Assembly (NCBI RefSeq): GCF_027213645.1
Contig: NZ_JAPWGL010000006.1
Location: 62,001-126,000, forward strand
Direction of reading: 5' to 3'
Length of the DNA stretch: 64,000 nt
DNA from: Pedobacter rhodius
Lineage (GTDB): Bacteria > Bacteroidota > Bacteroidia > Sphingobacteriales > Sphingobacteriaceae
Positions 16,625 through 25,563 of this stretch are shown here, piece by piece. The translations under genes were made by a program, and so were the position numbers. Numbering within the stretch: position 1 is the first letter of the stretch; each line of letters starts with the position of its first letter. The notes beneath the pieces were generated by a model, which saw nothing but the letters and a program-made list of their open reading frames with translations, was not told the origin of the DNA and did not search any database.

Positions 16625-17578
16625 ATGAAATTTAAGCTGGGTGATTTTGTGCGTTTTGTTGATGAAAAACGTGAGGGATATGTAACCAAAGTTATCGACT
16701 CGCAAACTTTGGGTGTAACCGATGAAGATGGTTTTGAAATTCCTGTAGCTGTAAGTAATTTAACATCGGTTCACGGACATGGCGTAGTTGCAGAGGAACC
16801 AGATCTTCCAAAACCAATTCAGGTTAATGCACCCGGAATTAGTAAAATAGAAAACGGCATTTATGTTGCTGTCGCCACGGATGATAAAGCTGGAAATGTG
16901 GTGCATTTTTATTTGCATAACCAATCGGCAAATGTGCTTTTGGTTAGTTTAACTACTGAACGAAAAGAAAAATATACAGGTTCTTTTTATGGGATTTTAG
17001 AAACTCACCAATCGAAACTGGTTTATGCTGCATCGCTTGCCGATTTAGATATATGGCCGGAATTTATTTTTCAGATTGTATTGTTCAGCAAAGCCGATGT
17101 AAAACCAGCCGAACCTTTGGTAATCAAAAAGAAATTCAGAGCAAAAGATTTCTCTATTGAACAAAGGGAACTGCCTCAATTAAAAAACAAGGGCTGGCTA
17201 ATCCGTTTAGACGAATTGCCTTCTGTAAACATCGACCCTCAAAAATTAAAGGAAAGCTTTTTTAAATCGCCTGCAGAAAAGAAAACAGTTGCTGCACCGG
17301 CTAAGGAAATCGATTTGCATATTGAAAAACTTCGCGATGACCATCATTTTCTGGAAGCCGATGAGATACTGCAAATTCAGTTGTCGCACTTCCAAAATGC
17401 CTTAGATGCCGCTATTGTTCATCATTTCGATAAAATGGTTTTTATACATGGCTCGGGCAACGGAACTCTGAGGGATAAAATTCATAAGTTGATTAGTAAA
17501 AACCCGCATATAAAAACGTACATGGATGCTAGGAAAGAAAAGTTCGGCTATGGCGCAACAGAGGTAGTTTTTAAGTAA
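16625..17578 (+). CDS. DUF2027 protein with C-terminal Smr domain
   Basis: This 317-aa cytosolic protein has two parts. Residues 1-210 match the DUF2027 family (KLGDFVRFVDEKREGYVTKV at the start, an SH3-like beta region). The C-terminal part, about 228-317, is a small MutS-related (Smr) domain with the expected EIDLHIEKL and IHGSGNGTLRDKI motifs; Smr domains are nucleases or nucleic-acid binders associated with recombination or with stalled ribosomes. The gene has a convincing promoter of its own and no operon partner. The precise role is unknown. Confidence 0.85.
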   Translation: MKFKLGDFVRFVDEKREGYVTKVIDSQTLGVTDEDGFEIPVAVSNLTSVHGHGVVAEEPDLPKPIQVNAPGISKIENGIYVAVATDDKAGNVVHFYLHNQSANVLLVSLTTERKEKYTGSFYGILETHQSKLVYAASLADLDIWPEFIFQIVLFSKADVKPAEPLVIKKKFRAKDFSIEQRELPQLKNKGWLIRLDELPSVNIDPQKLKESFFKSPAEKKTVAAPAKEIDLHIEKLRDDHHFLEADEILQIQLSHFQNALDAAIVHHFDKMVFIHGSGNGTLRDKIHKLISKNPHIKTYMDARKEKFGYGATEVVFK

Positions 17579-17584
17579 GGATAT

Positions 17585-17705
17585 CTTGAACTCGTCATTT
17601 CAACCGTAGTGGAGAAATCCTTGGAATTAGTTATAAAACAAGATTCAAAGATCTCTCCATTTCGCTGCGCTCCATCCGATAGCTATCGGATCGAGGTTAT
17701 AAAAT
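17585..17705. repeat. Dispersed intergenic repeat (GTCATTTC...GGAGAAATC type) with an 18-bp perfect palindrome
   Basis: The spacer after the Smr gene contains CGTCATTTCAACCGTAGTGG, GGAGAAATCC and the complementary GATCTCTCCATTTCGCTGCG, plus a perfect palindrome ATCCGATAGCTATCGGAT at 17674-17691. It lies between convergent genes and can fold into a long hairpin. The words resemble widespread Bacteroidota intergenic repeats. Confidence 0.65.
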
Positions 17706-17714
17706 TGTAATACT

Positions 17715-18413
17715 TCAGAAGTTCGAATTAAATAGCTCCAATACCAAAAAAATCGCGTTATCACTCAGCGCTTCAAGTTCAACACTTTCCGTTTTCCAGA
17801 GTGCTAAACCATCACGGGCATGTATTAACCGGCCTTCAATTTCGAAAGCACCATCTATTATAAATGCATAAAAACTGTTCTCCGGCGATTTCATTTTGTA
17901 AACAACTTCTTCTCTTCCGGCAAAAATGCCTGCACTTAATTTAAAAGGTAGTTTTGGGTTTGAAATGATTTCGATGAGTTGATTTTGTTTCTGCTCAAAA
18001 TCAAAATTAAACAGCATTTCACTGTGCCTTAATAAAAACATATCGGTTTTTATGCCGATTTGAATGTAATTGATAAGGTCATTTTGGTAAGGGTTACTGA
18101 TTTCCAGTACCTCCCCTTTACCCATATTTAAAACCTGAATTTGTCCGGCTTCTAAAGCATATTCCTTTCCATTACAAACAATATCGATTCCACCCGTAAT
18201 CGGTATAAATATTTGTAGCGAATCTTCTTTCGAAAGGAAGAAAGTTAATTTTCCGCCAGCAATCGAGTCATCGTTTAAAAGAAATAAATTACCAAAAGGC
18301 ACTCTGTGCTCGCTGTAATATTTCTCAAAATTAAAGGTACTGTATCGTCTTAATATCGATGACTCGACCAGGCCACGCTGGTCTGCCAGGTATATTTTCC
18401 CCTGCGATTCCAT
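17715..18413 (-). CDS. Pirin/YhaK-like cupin protein
   Basis: This 232-aa protein, without signal peptide, resembles bicupin pirin-like proteins. Visible features are GKIYLADQRGLVESSILRRYSTFNFE at the start, a first cupin core around residues 45-115 (GNLFLLNDDSIAGG, FIPITGGIDIVCNGKEYALEAGQ), and a second region around 165-225. The classical pirin metal motif with several histidines is not obvious, so metal binding and quercetinase-like activity are uncertain. The start codon overlaps the stop of the upstream 168-aa gene by one base (TAATG), which implies translational coupling with that unknown protein. Confidence 0.65.
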   Translation of the reverse strand: MESQGKIYLADQRGLVESSILRRYSTFNFEKYYSEHRVPFGNLFLLNDDSIAGGKLTFFLSKEDSLQIFIPITGGIDIVCNGKEYALEAGQIQVLNMGKGEVLEISNPYQNDLINYIQIGIKTDMFLLRHSEMLFNFDFEQKQNQLIEIISNPKLPFKLSAGIFAGREEVVYKMKSPENSFYAFIIDGAFEIEGRLIHARDGLALWKTESVELEALSDNAIFLVLELFNSNF

Positions 18414-18919
18414 TATCCGATGGTTTTAATTGAATGAATACTTACAAACGGCTGAAGTTGAAACAGGTTTGTAAAAACTTCATCTTCCGTAGTTTCCTTA
18501 AATTGAGCGATTAGAAGATGTTCTCCAATGGTATCCTGCCAAATCAATGGCCTTGAAAAAAAGTTTAATGCAATTTTATGTTTTTCAATGTTATTGATAT
18601 CTGAGTTCACCAGTTCAAATTTAAAATTATCGAAAGTTAAAAATCGCCTGCCTAAATTATCTAACACATCAGGAATTACACTCTTAAGCTGTTGTAAATA
18701 ATCAATTATCGACCCTCCAACAAGAAAATGTAGTTTTTCAGCACCCGGAACATTCAGGAGCAGTTCTGCAAAGGTGCTGTATTTCTGCTCCTGGTTATAA
18801 AATTGCGATTGCATTCTAAATTCTGCAAAACTATCTTCATGCACAAATTTGTCCCATGGATTTGTTTTCGTGCTATCGATTATTTTTCGGTAGCAAAGTG
18901 TGATTATTTTTTGAGGCAT
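18413..18919 (-). CDS. Hypothetical protein coupled to the pirin-like gene
   Basis: This is an unrecognised 168-aa soluble protein with no signal peptide or membrane segment, mixed alpha/beta in appearance, with many aromatic and charged residues (FRMQSQFYNQEQKYSTF). The start at 18919 follows a strong terminator of the upstream gene by about 17 nt on the minus strand. The stop overlaps the next start by one base. Coupled translation with a pirin-like protein suggests a shared process, but no function can be assigned from the sequence. Confidence 0.75.
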   Translation of the reverse strand: MPQKIITLCYRKIIDSTKTNPWDKFVHEDSFAEFRMQSQFYNQEQKYSTFAELLLNVPGAEKLHFLVGGSIIDYLQQLKSVIPDVLDNLGRRFLTFDNFKFELVNSDINNIEKHKIALNFFSRPLIWQDTIGEHLLIAQFKETTEDEVFTNLFQLQPFVSIHSIKTIG

Positions 18920-18935
18920 GGTATAAAATTAAAAA

Positions 18936-18959
18936 AGACGTTAAGAAATCCTAACGTCT
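18936..18959 (-). terminator. Rho-independent terminator after the dioxygenase-like gene
   Basis: AGACGTTA pairs with TAACGTCT around an 8-nt loop. On the minus strand it is followed by TTTTTT, giving a standard terminator between the dioxygenase-like gene and the 168-aa gene. Confidence 0.75.
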
Positions 18960-18985
18960 GGAAAAAATATATAATTATATAGGAT

Positions 18986-19714
18986 CTATGCTTTTACATT
19001 TACTTTGAAGGTAAGGTCAAAACCGGTGGTTAATGTTCCTGTTACTGTGGCTATTTCAACGCCGGTTTTATCATCACTAAAAATACCGTCAGCATTATTA
19101 TAAGTATAACCTGTCATGCCTTTTGCATACCCGTTAACTAAAGCCAAAGCAGTTCCCGCACCTTCAGGAAAAGCGATTTGAGTTACATTTAGCGAAGTTC
19201 CCGCAGCACTAAATACATGTACATGGATATGTGTAGCCCGTCCGCTGTACCAGCCTGGAAAAATTGTCGTAAATGTGACCAGGCCATTGGCATCGGTGGT
19301 TTGCCGACCGCGTAAAAAATGTACCGACTGGTAATTTGTACTTTGCATATTTGTGCCGCCATATTCAGAATAATTTCCTTCTGCGTCGCAATGCCAGATG
19401 TCAACTATTGCACCGGCTAAAGCTGCACAGTTATTATTTATATTGCCAATCGTAATTTTTGCAGTCATTTTATAGCCCGTTCTGCCATCGGTTATATCGC
19501 TTCTTACATACGAAGCAGGAACTTTGGTTGGGAATGGTCCTTCCGTTTCAGTTGGCGCAACCGTGCATGTTCCATTTGTACTTGCTGTTGTTCCTGCACT
19601 TCCCGAGCCCGATGTGTTGCCATCAATAATACTGCTTTTTTTACATGCTTCGATGATTACAGGTGTAGAGATTGCGCCAATCATTAAACTCCTGATAAAA
19701 TTTTTTCTTTCCAT
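18986..19714 (-). CDS. Intradiol ring-cleavage dioxygenase-like lipoprotein
   Basis: This protein is related to protocatechuate and catechol 1,2-dioxygenases. The start MERKNFIRSL at 19714 is preferred over an upstream ATG at 19789 because it gives a normal lipoprotein signal with Cys24 after VIIEA. The core has TEGPFP, the beta-sandwich region with IVDIWHCDAEGNYSEYGG (a Tyr ligand region), and FPGWYSGRATHIHVHV, which carries the Tyr and two His expected to bind Fe(III). At 242 aa it is shorter than PcaH/CatA and lacks their dimerisation parts. Similar secreted single-domain forms exist; the substrate is unknown. No aromatic catabolism genes are nearby. Confidence 0.8.
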   Translation of the reverse strand: MERKNFIRSLMIGAISTPVIIEACKKSSIIDGNTSGSGSAGTTASTNGTCTVAPTETEGPFPTKVPASYVRSDITDGRTGYKMTAKITIGNINNNCAALAGAIVDIWHCDAEGNYSEYGGTNMQSTNYQSVHFLRGRQTTDANGLVTFTTIFPGWYSGRATHIHVHVFSAAGTSLNVTQIAFPEGAGTALALVNGYAKGMTGYTYNNADGIFSDDKTGVEIATVTGTLTTGFDLTFKVNVKA

Positions 19715-19976
19715 GGTCAGAATGTTTTGCTTTGTTGTGATGAAGGTAAAAAAGGCAGCTAATGGTGGATATGATGTGACGATATACAATAGATTTGTAT
19801 CGTTAAATTATGAAATCTGGATATGGTTTTAACTGATTTGTATTTAGTTAAGTATATCCTTAAACTTATACGCCGGTATAATTAAGGCAAAAACAGAAAT
19901 CAGAAAATTGAGGTATGCTTTTTGCAATGATGTAATTTCTTTTTATAAAAGATTAAAACTAGCTTTGCCGCTATTA

Positions 19977-20276
19977 ATGAAACACCTCGTTACCATATCT
20001 CTAGTATTTTTTAGCTTAACGCATTTGGCAAAAGCCGAACGGGTTGAAGGGCTCAGGATATTAAATGAATATTGTAGTGAGCATAAGATTAGCGTTAACG
20101 ACACAGGTAAAAGTTCTGTACAACTTAACGAAGACCGTAATCCATATTTGTTATCCTATACAAGTCTGGCTTTAATCGGAACGCAAACCCCATTAAAGGT
20201 TGAGAAATATGTAAGCTCAAATCAGGTAATTACTGATTTAACCATAAGGAAAAAACCTAAGAATAACAGCCCCTAA
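19977..20276 (+). CDS. Small secreted hypothetical protein upstream of secA
   Basis: The start at 19977 gives a 99-aa product with a clean signal peptide (MKHLVTISLVFFSLTHLAKA); a longer in-frame start at 19908 would put 23 mostly hydrophobic or basic residues in front and is less likely. The mature part is about 79 residues, contains one Cys, and ends with the basic, proline-containing tail RKKPKNNSP. No family is recognised. The gene lies 135 nt upstream of secA in the same direction, with a foldable region (20324-20369) between them. A role as a secretion monitor is only a hypothesis. Confidence 0.55.
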   Translation: MKHLVTISLVFFSLTHLAKAERVEGLRILNEYCSEHKISVNDTGKSSVQLNEDRNPYLLSYTSLALIGTQTPLKVEKYVSSNQVITDLTIRKKPKNNSP

Positions 20277-20323
20277 TTTTCCTTTCTTTATAATCATTAC
20301 GAGATTTTATACACCATTTATAC

Positions 20324-20369
20324 CAACAACTGCCAAACTGACTTAAGCCAGACAATGGCTTGGTTGTTG
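20324..20369 (+). promoter_or_regulatory. Foldable leader hairpin upstream of secA
   Basis: CAACAAC (20324-20330) pairs with GTTGTTG (20363-20369), and inside it AAGCCA (20345-20350) pairs with TGGCTT (20356-20361) around GACAA. There is a 14-nt bulge on the 5' side. It is not followed at once by a T-run, so it looks less like a terminator and could be a leader structure. Confidence 0.35.
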
Positions 20370-20411
20370 CAACACACCAATTTTTTTATAACAAACACGA
20401 TTTAAAATATA

Positions 20412-23400
20412 ATGTTAGGATTTTTAGCGAAGATTTTCGGAAGTAAATCAGAAAGAGATATAAAGAGCATCCAGCCACTGGTTGTTAAAATAAATGAAGA
20501 ATACGCAAAGTTATCTTCAATAAGCAATGATGAATTGCGTGCAAAAACGAAAGAATTTAAGGATAGAATAGCTACTTTTTTAGCTGATATCGATGGAAAG
20601 ATTTCGGCATTAAAAGCTGATGCTGAAGGCGAGGATTTAGATCTTCATCAAAAAACAGCTCTTTACGATCAGGTTGATGCTTTAGGTAAGGAACGCGATA
20701 CCGAATTAGAAAAAGTGCTTTTGGAGATTCTTCCTGAAGCCTTTGCTGTAGTTAAAGAAACTTCCCGCCGTTTAAGTGAAAACGATTATCTGGAAGTTAC
20801 CGCCACTCAATTTGACAGAGATTACGCCGCAAGAAAAAGCAATGTAAAAATTGTTGGCGATAAAGCACAATGGGCAAACCGCTGGGATGCTGCCGGTACC
20901 GAAGTCGTTTGGAACATGGTTCACTACGATGTTCAGTTAATCGGTGGTATTGTTTTACACAGTGGTAAAATTGCAGAGATGGCTACGGGTGAGGGTAAAA
21001 CCCTGGTAAGTACGCTCCCTGCCTATTTAAATTCACTTGCCGGTCAGGGTGTTCATATTGTAACGGTAAACGATTACCTTGCTCGTCGGGATAGTGAGTG
21101 GAACGGTCCTTTATTTGAGTTCCACGGAATTAGTGTTGACTGTATCGATAAGCATGAGCCAAACTCTGAGGAGAGAAGAAAAGCTTACGCTGCGGATATC
21201 ACTTATGGTACCAATAACGAATTTGGGTTTGATTATTTGCGTGACAATATGTCGCAAACGCCGGATCAATTGGTTCAACGTAAATTGCATTTCGCAATGG
21301 TTGATGAGGTCGATTCAGTTTTAATTGATGATGCCCGTACACCTTTGATTATCTCTGGTCCGATTCCCCGTGGTGATGAACACGAATTTTATGAGTTAAA
21401 ACCACGTATCGAACGTTTAGTTAACGCTCAAAAAGCTTATGTTTCTCAGGCTTTAAATGAAGCGAAAAAATTAATCAATGCCGGTAACACCGGAACTGAA
21501 GAAGGTGAAGGCGGTTTGGCATTGTTACGTGCTTACCGTGGTTTACCAAAAAATAAAGCTTTAATTAAATTCTTAAGTGAAAGCGGTGTTCGTGGTTTAT
21601 TGTTAAAAACGGAAAACCACTACATGGCCGATCAATCTAAGAATATGCCTAAGGTAGATTCTGAATTGTATTTCTATATCGATGAGAAAAATAACCAGGT
21701 AGAATTAACTGAAAAAGGTATTGAATTGATTACGCAATCAGGTGAAGACCCTAACTTTTTCATCTTACCTGATGTGGGTACCGAAGTTGCCGAATTGGAG
21801 AAATCTGATTTGCCTTTAGATGAAAAAGTAGTAACAAAAGATGCTTTAATGCGTGATTATTCTGTAAAAGCAGAACGTATTCACTCTGTAAATCAATTGT
21901 TAAAAGCTTATACCTTGTTCGAAATTGATGTGGAATACATCATCGATGAAGGTAAAATTAAAATTGTTGATGAGCAAACCGGTCGTATTATGGATGGCCG
22001 TCGTTACTCAGATGGTTTACATCAGGCAATTGAAGCGAAAGAAAATGTAAAAGTTGAAGATGCAACACAAACCTATGCAACGGTAACCCTGCAAAATTAT
22101 TTCCGTATGTACCACAAACTTTGCGGTATGACGGGTACAGCAACTACGGAAGCAGGCGAGTTTTGGTCTATCTATAAATTAGATGTTGTTGAAATTCCGA
22201 CAAACAGAAATATTTCACGTCAGGATCAGCAGGATTATGTTTACCGTACCGTTCGTGAAAAATACAATGCCGTTGCGGATGAAATTGTTAAGTTAACCGA
22301 AGCGGGAAGACCGGTTTTGGTGGGTACAACATCTGTTGAGATTTCAGAGCTATTAAGCCGTATGCTTAAACTTCGTGGAATTAAACACAATGTATTGAAC
22401 GCCAAAATGCACCAGAAAGAGGCAGATATTGTGGCTGAAGCTGGTCAGGCAGGGCAGGTAACCATTGCAACCAATATGGCTGGTCGTGGTACCGATATTA
22501 AGTTAGGTGCAGGCGTTAAAGATGCGGGTGGTTTAGCCATTGTGGGTACCGAACGTCACGAATCCCGTCGTGTCGACAGGCAGTTACGCGGTCGTGCCGG
22601 TCGTCAGGGTGATCCGGGTTCATCTCAGTTCTTCGTTTCCTTAGAGGATAACTTAATGCGTTTATTTGGTTCTGAAAGAATCTCAAGCATTATGGTTCGT
22701 ATGGGCATTGAAGATGGCGAGGTAATTCAGCACTCTATGATTACCAAATCTATCGAACGTGCACAGAAAAAAGTAGAAGAAAACAACTTTGGTATCCGTA
22801 AACGTTTATTGGAATACGATGATGTGATGAACTCACAACGTACCGTAATTTACGCTAAACGTAAAAACGCGCTATTCGGCGAACGTTTGGATGTTGATAT
22901 GAACAATATGGTTTTCGATGTTGCTGAAGATATTGTTAGCGAATACAAGCAGGAAGCAAATTATGATGGCTTCAAATTAGAAGTAATTAAAAACTTCTCT
23001 TTAGATACTGCAATTACAGAAAAAGAGTTTTCTTCGACCAATGCAGCAGCTTTAACGGAAAGATTATTTGAAGAAGCAGAAGCATTTTATGCCCGTAAAT
23101 CGGAAGCGATAATTCAGCAGTCGTTACCGGTATTAACTCAGGTTTACGAAGAACGCGGTCAGCATATTGAACAAATCGTTGTTCCTTTTACCGACGGTAT
23201 TCGCGGCATTCAGGTAGCTGTTGATTTGAAAAAGGCAATCGATAACAAAGGAAAAGAAGTTGTTCGCTCATTCGAAAAAACAATTGTTCTTGCTTTAATT
23301 GATGACAGCTGGAAAGAGCATTTACGTGAAATGGACGATTTGAAACAATCGGTTCAAAATGCAGTTTATGAGCAAAAAGATCCATTGGTAATTTATAAAA

Positions 23401-23714
23401 TGGAGGCTTTTAACTTATTTAAAAACATGCTTACCGCGGTTAATAAAGAGGTTGTGAGTTTCTTGTATAAAGGTGGAATACCGGTTCAGCAAGAGCCTGA
23501 AGATGTTAAAGAAGCACCGGCTCCAAAAAAACAACCTAAGTTACAAACCACTAAACAAGAGTTCGGTCGAGAAGAGCCTGGAATTGAATTTGGAGATACC
23601 CGCGAGGCTGTTCCCCAGCAACCGATTCGTAAAGAAGCAACAGTTGGCCGTAACGAGCCTTGTCCATGTGGAAGCGGTAAAAAATACAAAAACTGCCACG
23701 GAGCGAATTTGTAA
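20412..23714 (+). CDS. secA: Preprotein translocase ATPase SecA
   Basis: SecA drives protein export through SecYEG. The 1100-aa protein has Walker A ATGEGKT at residues 191-197, the DEVD box region (MVDEVDSVLIDDARTPLI), the preprotein-crosslinking domain, the second nucleotide-binding part with TNMAGRGTDIKLG and GRAGRQGDPGSSQFF, and a C-terminal zinc-binding tail with Cys1084, Cys1086, Cys1095 and His1096. It is about 200 residues longer than E. coli SecA because of insertions typical of Bacteroidota. A strong terminator follows. Codon use is noticeably biased toward frequent codons, consistent with high expression. Confidence 0.97.
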   Translation: MLGFLAKIFGSKSERDIKSIQPLVVKINEEYAKLSSISNDELRAKTKEFKDRIATFLADIDGKISALKADAEGEDLDLHQKTALYDQVDALGKERDTELEKVLLEILPEAFAVVKETSRRLSENDYLEVTATQFDRDYAARKSNVKIVGDKAQWANRWDAAGTEVVWNMVHYDVQLIGGIVLHSGKIAEMATGEGKTLVSTLPAYLNSLAGQGVHIVTVNDYLARRDSEWNGPLFEFHGISVDCIDKHEPNSEERRKAYAADITYGTNNEFGFDYLRDNMSQTPDQLVQRKLHFAMVDEVDSVLIDDARTPLIISGPIPRGDEHEFYELKPRIERLVNAQKAYVSQALNEAKKLINAGNTGTEEGEGGLALLRAYRGLPKNKALIKFLSESGVRGLLLKTENHYMADQSKNMPKVDSELYFYIDEKNNQVELTEKGIELITQSGEDPNFFILPDVGTEVAELEKSDLPLDEKVVTKDALMRDYSVKAERIHSVNQLLKAYTLFEIDVEYIIDEGKIKIVDEQTGRIMDGRRYSDGLHQAIEAKENVKVEDATQTYATVTLQNYFRMYHKLCGMTGTATTEAGEFWSIYKLDVVEIPTNRNISRQDQQDYVYRTVREKYNAVADEIVKLTEAGRPVLVGTTSVEISELLSRMLKLRGIKHNVLNAKMHQKEADIVAEAGQAGQVTIATNMAGRGTDIKLGAGVKDAGGLAIVGTERHESRRVDRQLRGRAGRQGDPGSSQFFVSLEDNLMRLFGSERISSIMVRMGIEDGEVIQHSMITKSIERAQKKVEENNFGIRKRLLEYDDVMNSQRTVIYAKRKNALFGERLDVDMNNMVFDVAEDIVSEYKQEANYDGFKLEVIKNFSLDTAITEKEFSSTNAAALTERLFEEAEAFYARKSEAIIQQSLPVLTQVYEERGQHIEQIVVPFTDGIRGIQVAVDLKKAIDNKGKEVVRSFEKTIVLALIDDSWKEHLREMDDLKQSVQNAVYEQKDPLVIYKMEAFNLFKNMLTAVNKEVVSFLYKGGIPVQQEPEDVKEAPAPKKQPKLQTTKQEFGREEPGIEFGDTREAVPQQPIRKEATVGRNEPCPCGSGKKYKNCHGANL

Positions 23715-23729
23715 TTTGCACAACCCATA

Positions 23730-23765
23730 AAGAATGCCGAATTTTGCAAGAAGTTCGGCATTCTT
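23730..23765 (+). terminator. Rho-independent terminator of secA
   Basis: A perfect 12-bp stem (AAGAATGCCGAA with TTCGGCATTCTT) closes a 12-nt loop and is followed by GTTTTTAG, 15 nt after the secA stop. Confidence 0.85.
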
Positions 23766-23793
23766 GTTTTTAGTCTAATCTCGTTTAATAACC

Positions 23794-24240
23794 ATGAAAA
23801 TAGTTTACATTTTTGCCTTCTTCCTGATTTTAGTGAAATCTTCGTTTGCACAAAGAGGCGAGGTAACAGTTGTAAAAGATCCTTTAATTGATAGCTTAAT
23901 CGCCAAACGGATGGAGGTTTACAGAACCGGCGGCGACGTTACGTTAAAAACAAATAAACCTGTTGTATCAGATTATGGTTACCGGGTACAGGTTTTTTAT
24001 GGTTCAGACCGGCGCGAAATGTTTAACCAGCAAGCCCGCTTTAAAAGCAGCTATCCAAAAATAAACACCTATATCGTTTATAAGGAGCCAAATTATTATT
24101 TACGCGTTGGGGATTTTCGCACAAGACTGGAAGCACAACGGTTAATGAGCGAACTCAGAGCAAATTTCCCGACACTATTTATTTTCAGGGAAAAAATTAA
24201 TGCCCCAACTTTAGAGACAACCACTGATGATCAAAAATAA
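23794..24240 (+). CDS. Exported SPOR-like domain protein
   Basis: This 148-aa protein has a Sec signal peptide (about 1-19, ending SSFA) and a C-terminal region (about 60-138) that resembles a SPOR domain: YRVQVFYGSDR, YIVYKEPNYYLRVGDF and RTRLEAQRLMSELRANFP match the usual beta-alpha-beta pattern. SPOR domains bind denuded glycan strands in septal peptidoglycan. The 3' end overlaps the M20 hydrolase start by 14 nt, so the two are co-transcribed, but no functional link is obvious. Confidence 0.8.
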   Translation: MKIVYIFAFFLILVKSSFAQRGEVTVVKDPLIDSLIAKRMEVYRTGGDVTLKTNKPVVSDYGYRVQVFYGSDRREMFNQQARFKSSYPKINTYIVYKEPNYYLRVGDFRTRLEAQRLMSELRANFPTLFIFREKINAPTLETTTDDQK

Positions 24241-25411
24241 AATTAAAGACCTGGCCGAAAACATTTTTAATGATGTTGTAGGTTATCGTCGTCATATACA
24301 CGCAAACCCCGAACTATCATTTAAAGAATTTGAAACCTCACTTTACATCAAAGATAAGCTTACAAAATGGGGAATTGAATTTACCAGCTGTGCAAATACC
24401 GGCGTTGTTGGTTTAATTAAAGGTAATTTACCTTCAGAAAATGTCATTGCCTTGAGGGCCGATATGGATGCTTTGCCAATACATGAAGCAAATGATAAGC
24501 CATATACGTCTAAAAATCATGGTGTTATGCATGCCTGCGGACATGATGTACATACTTCTTCACTTTTAGGAACGGCATTTATCTTAAATCAGTTGAAAGA
24601 CGATTTCGGCGGCACAATAAAACTGATTTTTCAGCCCGCTGAAGAACTATTACCGGGTGGAGCAAGCATCATGATTAAAGAAGGGGTACTCGAAAACCCG
24701 AAACCTCAGGCAATCGTTGGTCAGCATGTAATGCCTTTGATTGATGCCGGTAAAGTTGGCTTTCGTTCAGGAATTTATATGGCATCAACCGATGAATTAT
24801 ACGTTACGGTAACGGGTAAAGGTGGCCATGGTGCGCAACCGCATCAGAATATCGATCCGGTATTAATTGCTTCACACATCATTATCGCGCTTCAACAAAT
24901 CGTTAGCCGTAATGCCGACCCACGTTTACCATCTGTTTTATCTTTCGGTAAAGTGATTGCCAATGGCGCAACCAATATTATTCCGAATGAAGTAAAAATT
25001 GAAGGTACTTTCAGAACGCTGGATGAAGACTGGAGAAATGAGGCACACAGGCGTATGAAGAAAATGGCTGAAGGCATTGCCGAAAGCATGGGTGGAAGTT
25101 GCGATTTTGATATTCACAGAGGTTATCCATTTCTGATTAACGAAGAGAAATTAACGGCTAATGCCAGAAGCTTCGCTGAAGATTTTTTAGGCCGGGAAAA
25201 TGTGGTTGATTTAGACATCTGGATGGCTGCAGAGGACTTTTCTTTCTACTCGCAAGTAACAGATGCCTGTTTTTATCGTTTAGGTACGGGGAATGTTGCA
25301 AAAGATACAACTTACTCTGTACACACGCCAAAATTCGATATAGATGAGGATGCACTCAAATTATCAACAGGTTTGATGGCCTATATTGCAGTTAAACAAC
25401 TGGGAAATTAA
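24227..25411 (+). CDS. M20 family metal-dependent amidohydrolase (cytosolic)
   Basis: This is a 394-aa peptidase M20/HipO-type hydrolase acting on N-acyl amino acids or similar amides. Metal and catalytic motifs are RADMDALP near 85, HACGHDVHTS near 104-113, FQPAEE near 138, and a late conserved His (SVHTPKFD near 367). The dimerisation domain begins around TVTGKGGHGAQPH. It has no signal peptide, unlike the paralogue at 42744. It overlaps the SPOR-protein gene. Substrate cannot be inferred. Confidence 0.9.
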   Translation: MIKNKIKDLAENIFNDVVGYRRHIHANPELSFKEFETSLYIKDKLTKWGIEFTSCANTGVVGLIKGNLPSENVIALRADMDALPIHEANDKPYTSKNHGVMHACGHDVHTSSLLGTAFILNQLKDDFGGTIKLIFQPAEELLPGGASIMIKEGVLENPKPQAIVGQHVMPLIDAGKVGFRSGIYMASTDELYVTVTGKGGHGAQPHQNIDPVLIASHIIIALQQIVSRNADPRLPSVLSFGKVIANGATNIIPNEVKIEGTFRTLDEDWRNEAHRRMKKMAEGIAESMGGSCDFDIHRGYPFLINEEKLTANARSFAEDFLGRENVVDLDIWMAAEDFSFYSQVTDACFYRLGTGNVAKDTTYSVHTPKFDIDEDALKLSTGLMAYIAVKQLGN

Positions 25412-25412
25412 T

Positions 25413-25528
25413 TAAGATGTAAAATGTAATAATGTACGATGGACAAAAAACCCTGGGTTTATAGATTGGCTTACAAATCCATTTTACATTTCACCTCTTC
25501 CATCTTACATGTCACATCATCCCCCCCC
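25413..25528. repeat. Inverted heptad repeat array downstream of the M20 gene
   Basis: The left part reads TAAGATG, TAAAATG, TAATAATG (one extra base), TACGATG from 25413. The right part reads in exact 7-nt steps from 25480: CATTTTA, CATTTCA, CCTCTTC, CATCTTA, CATGTCA, CATCATC, CCCCCCC. CATCTTA is the reverse complement of TAAGATG, so the two halves face each other. The array ends in a C8 tract. Confidence 0.8.
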
Positions 25529-25563
25529 ACAAAGGGGCATCATTTTTGAACACCACGCACTAC

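Noticed and set aside
23486..23851. 121-aa minus-strand ORF across the secA end and terminator
   Set aside because: It runs antisense through the SecA zinc tail, the secA terminator hairpin and the start of the next gene, so it cannot be a likely gene.
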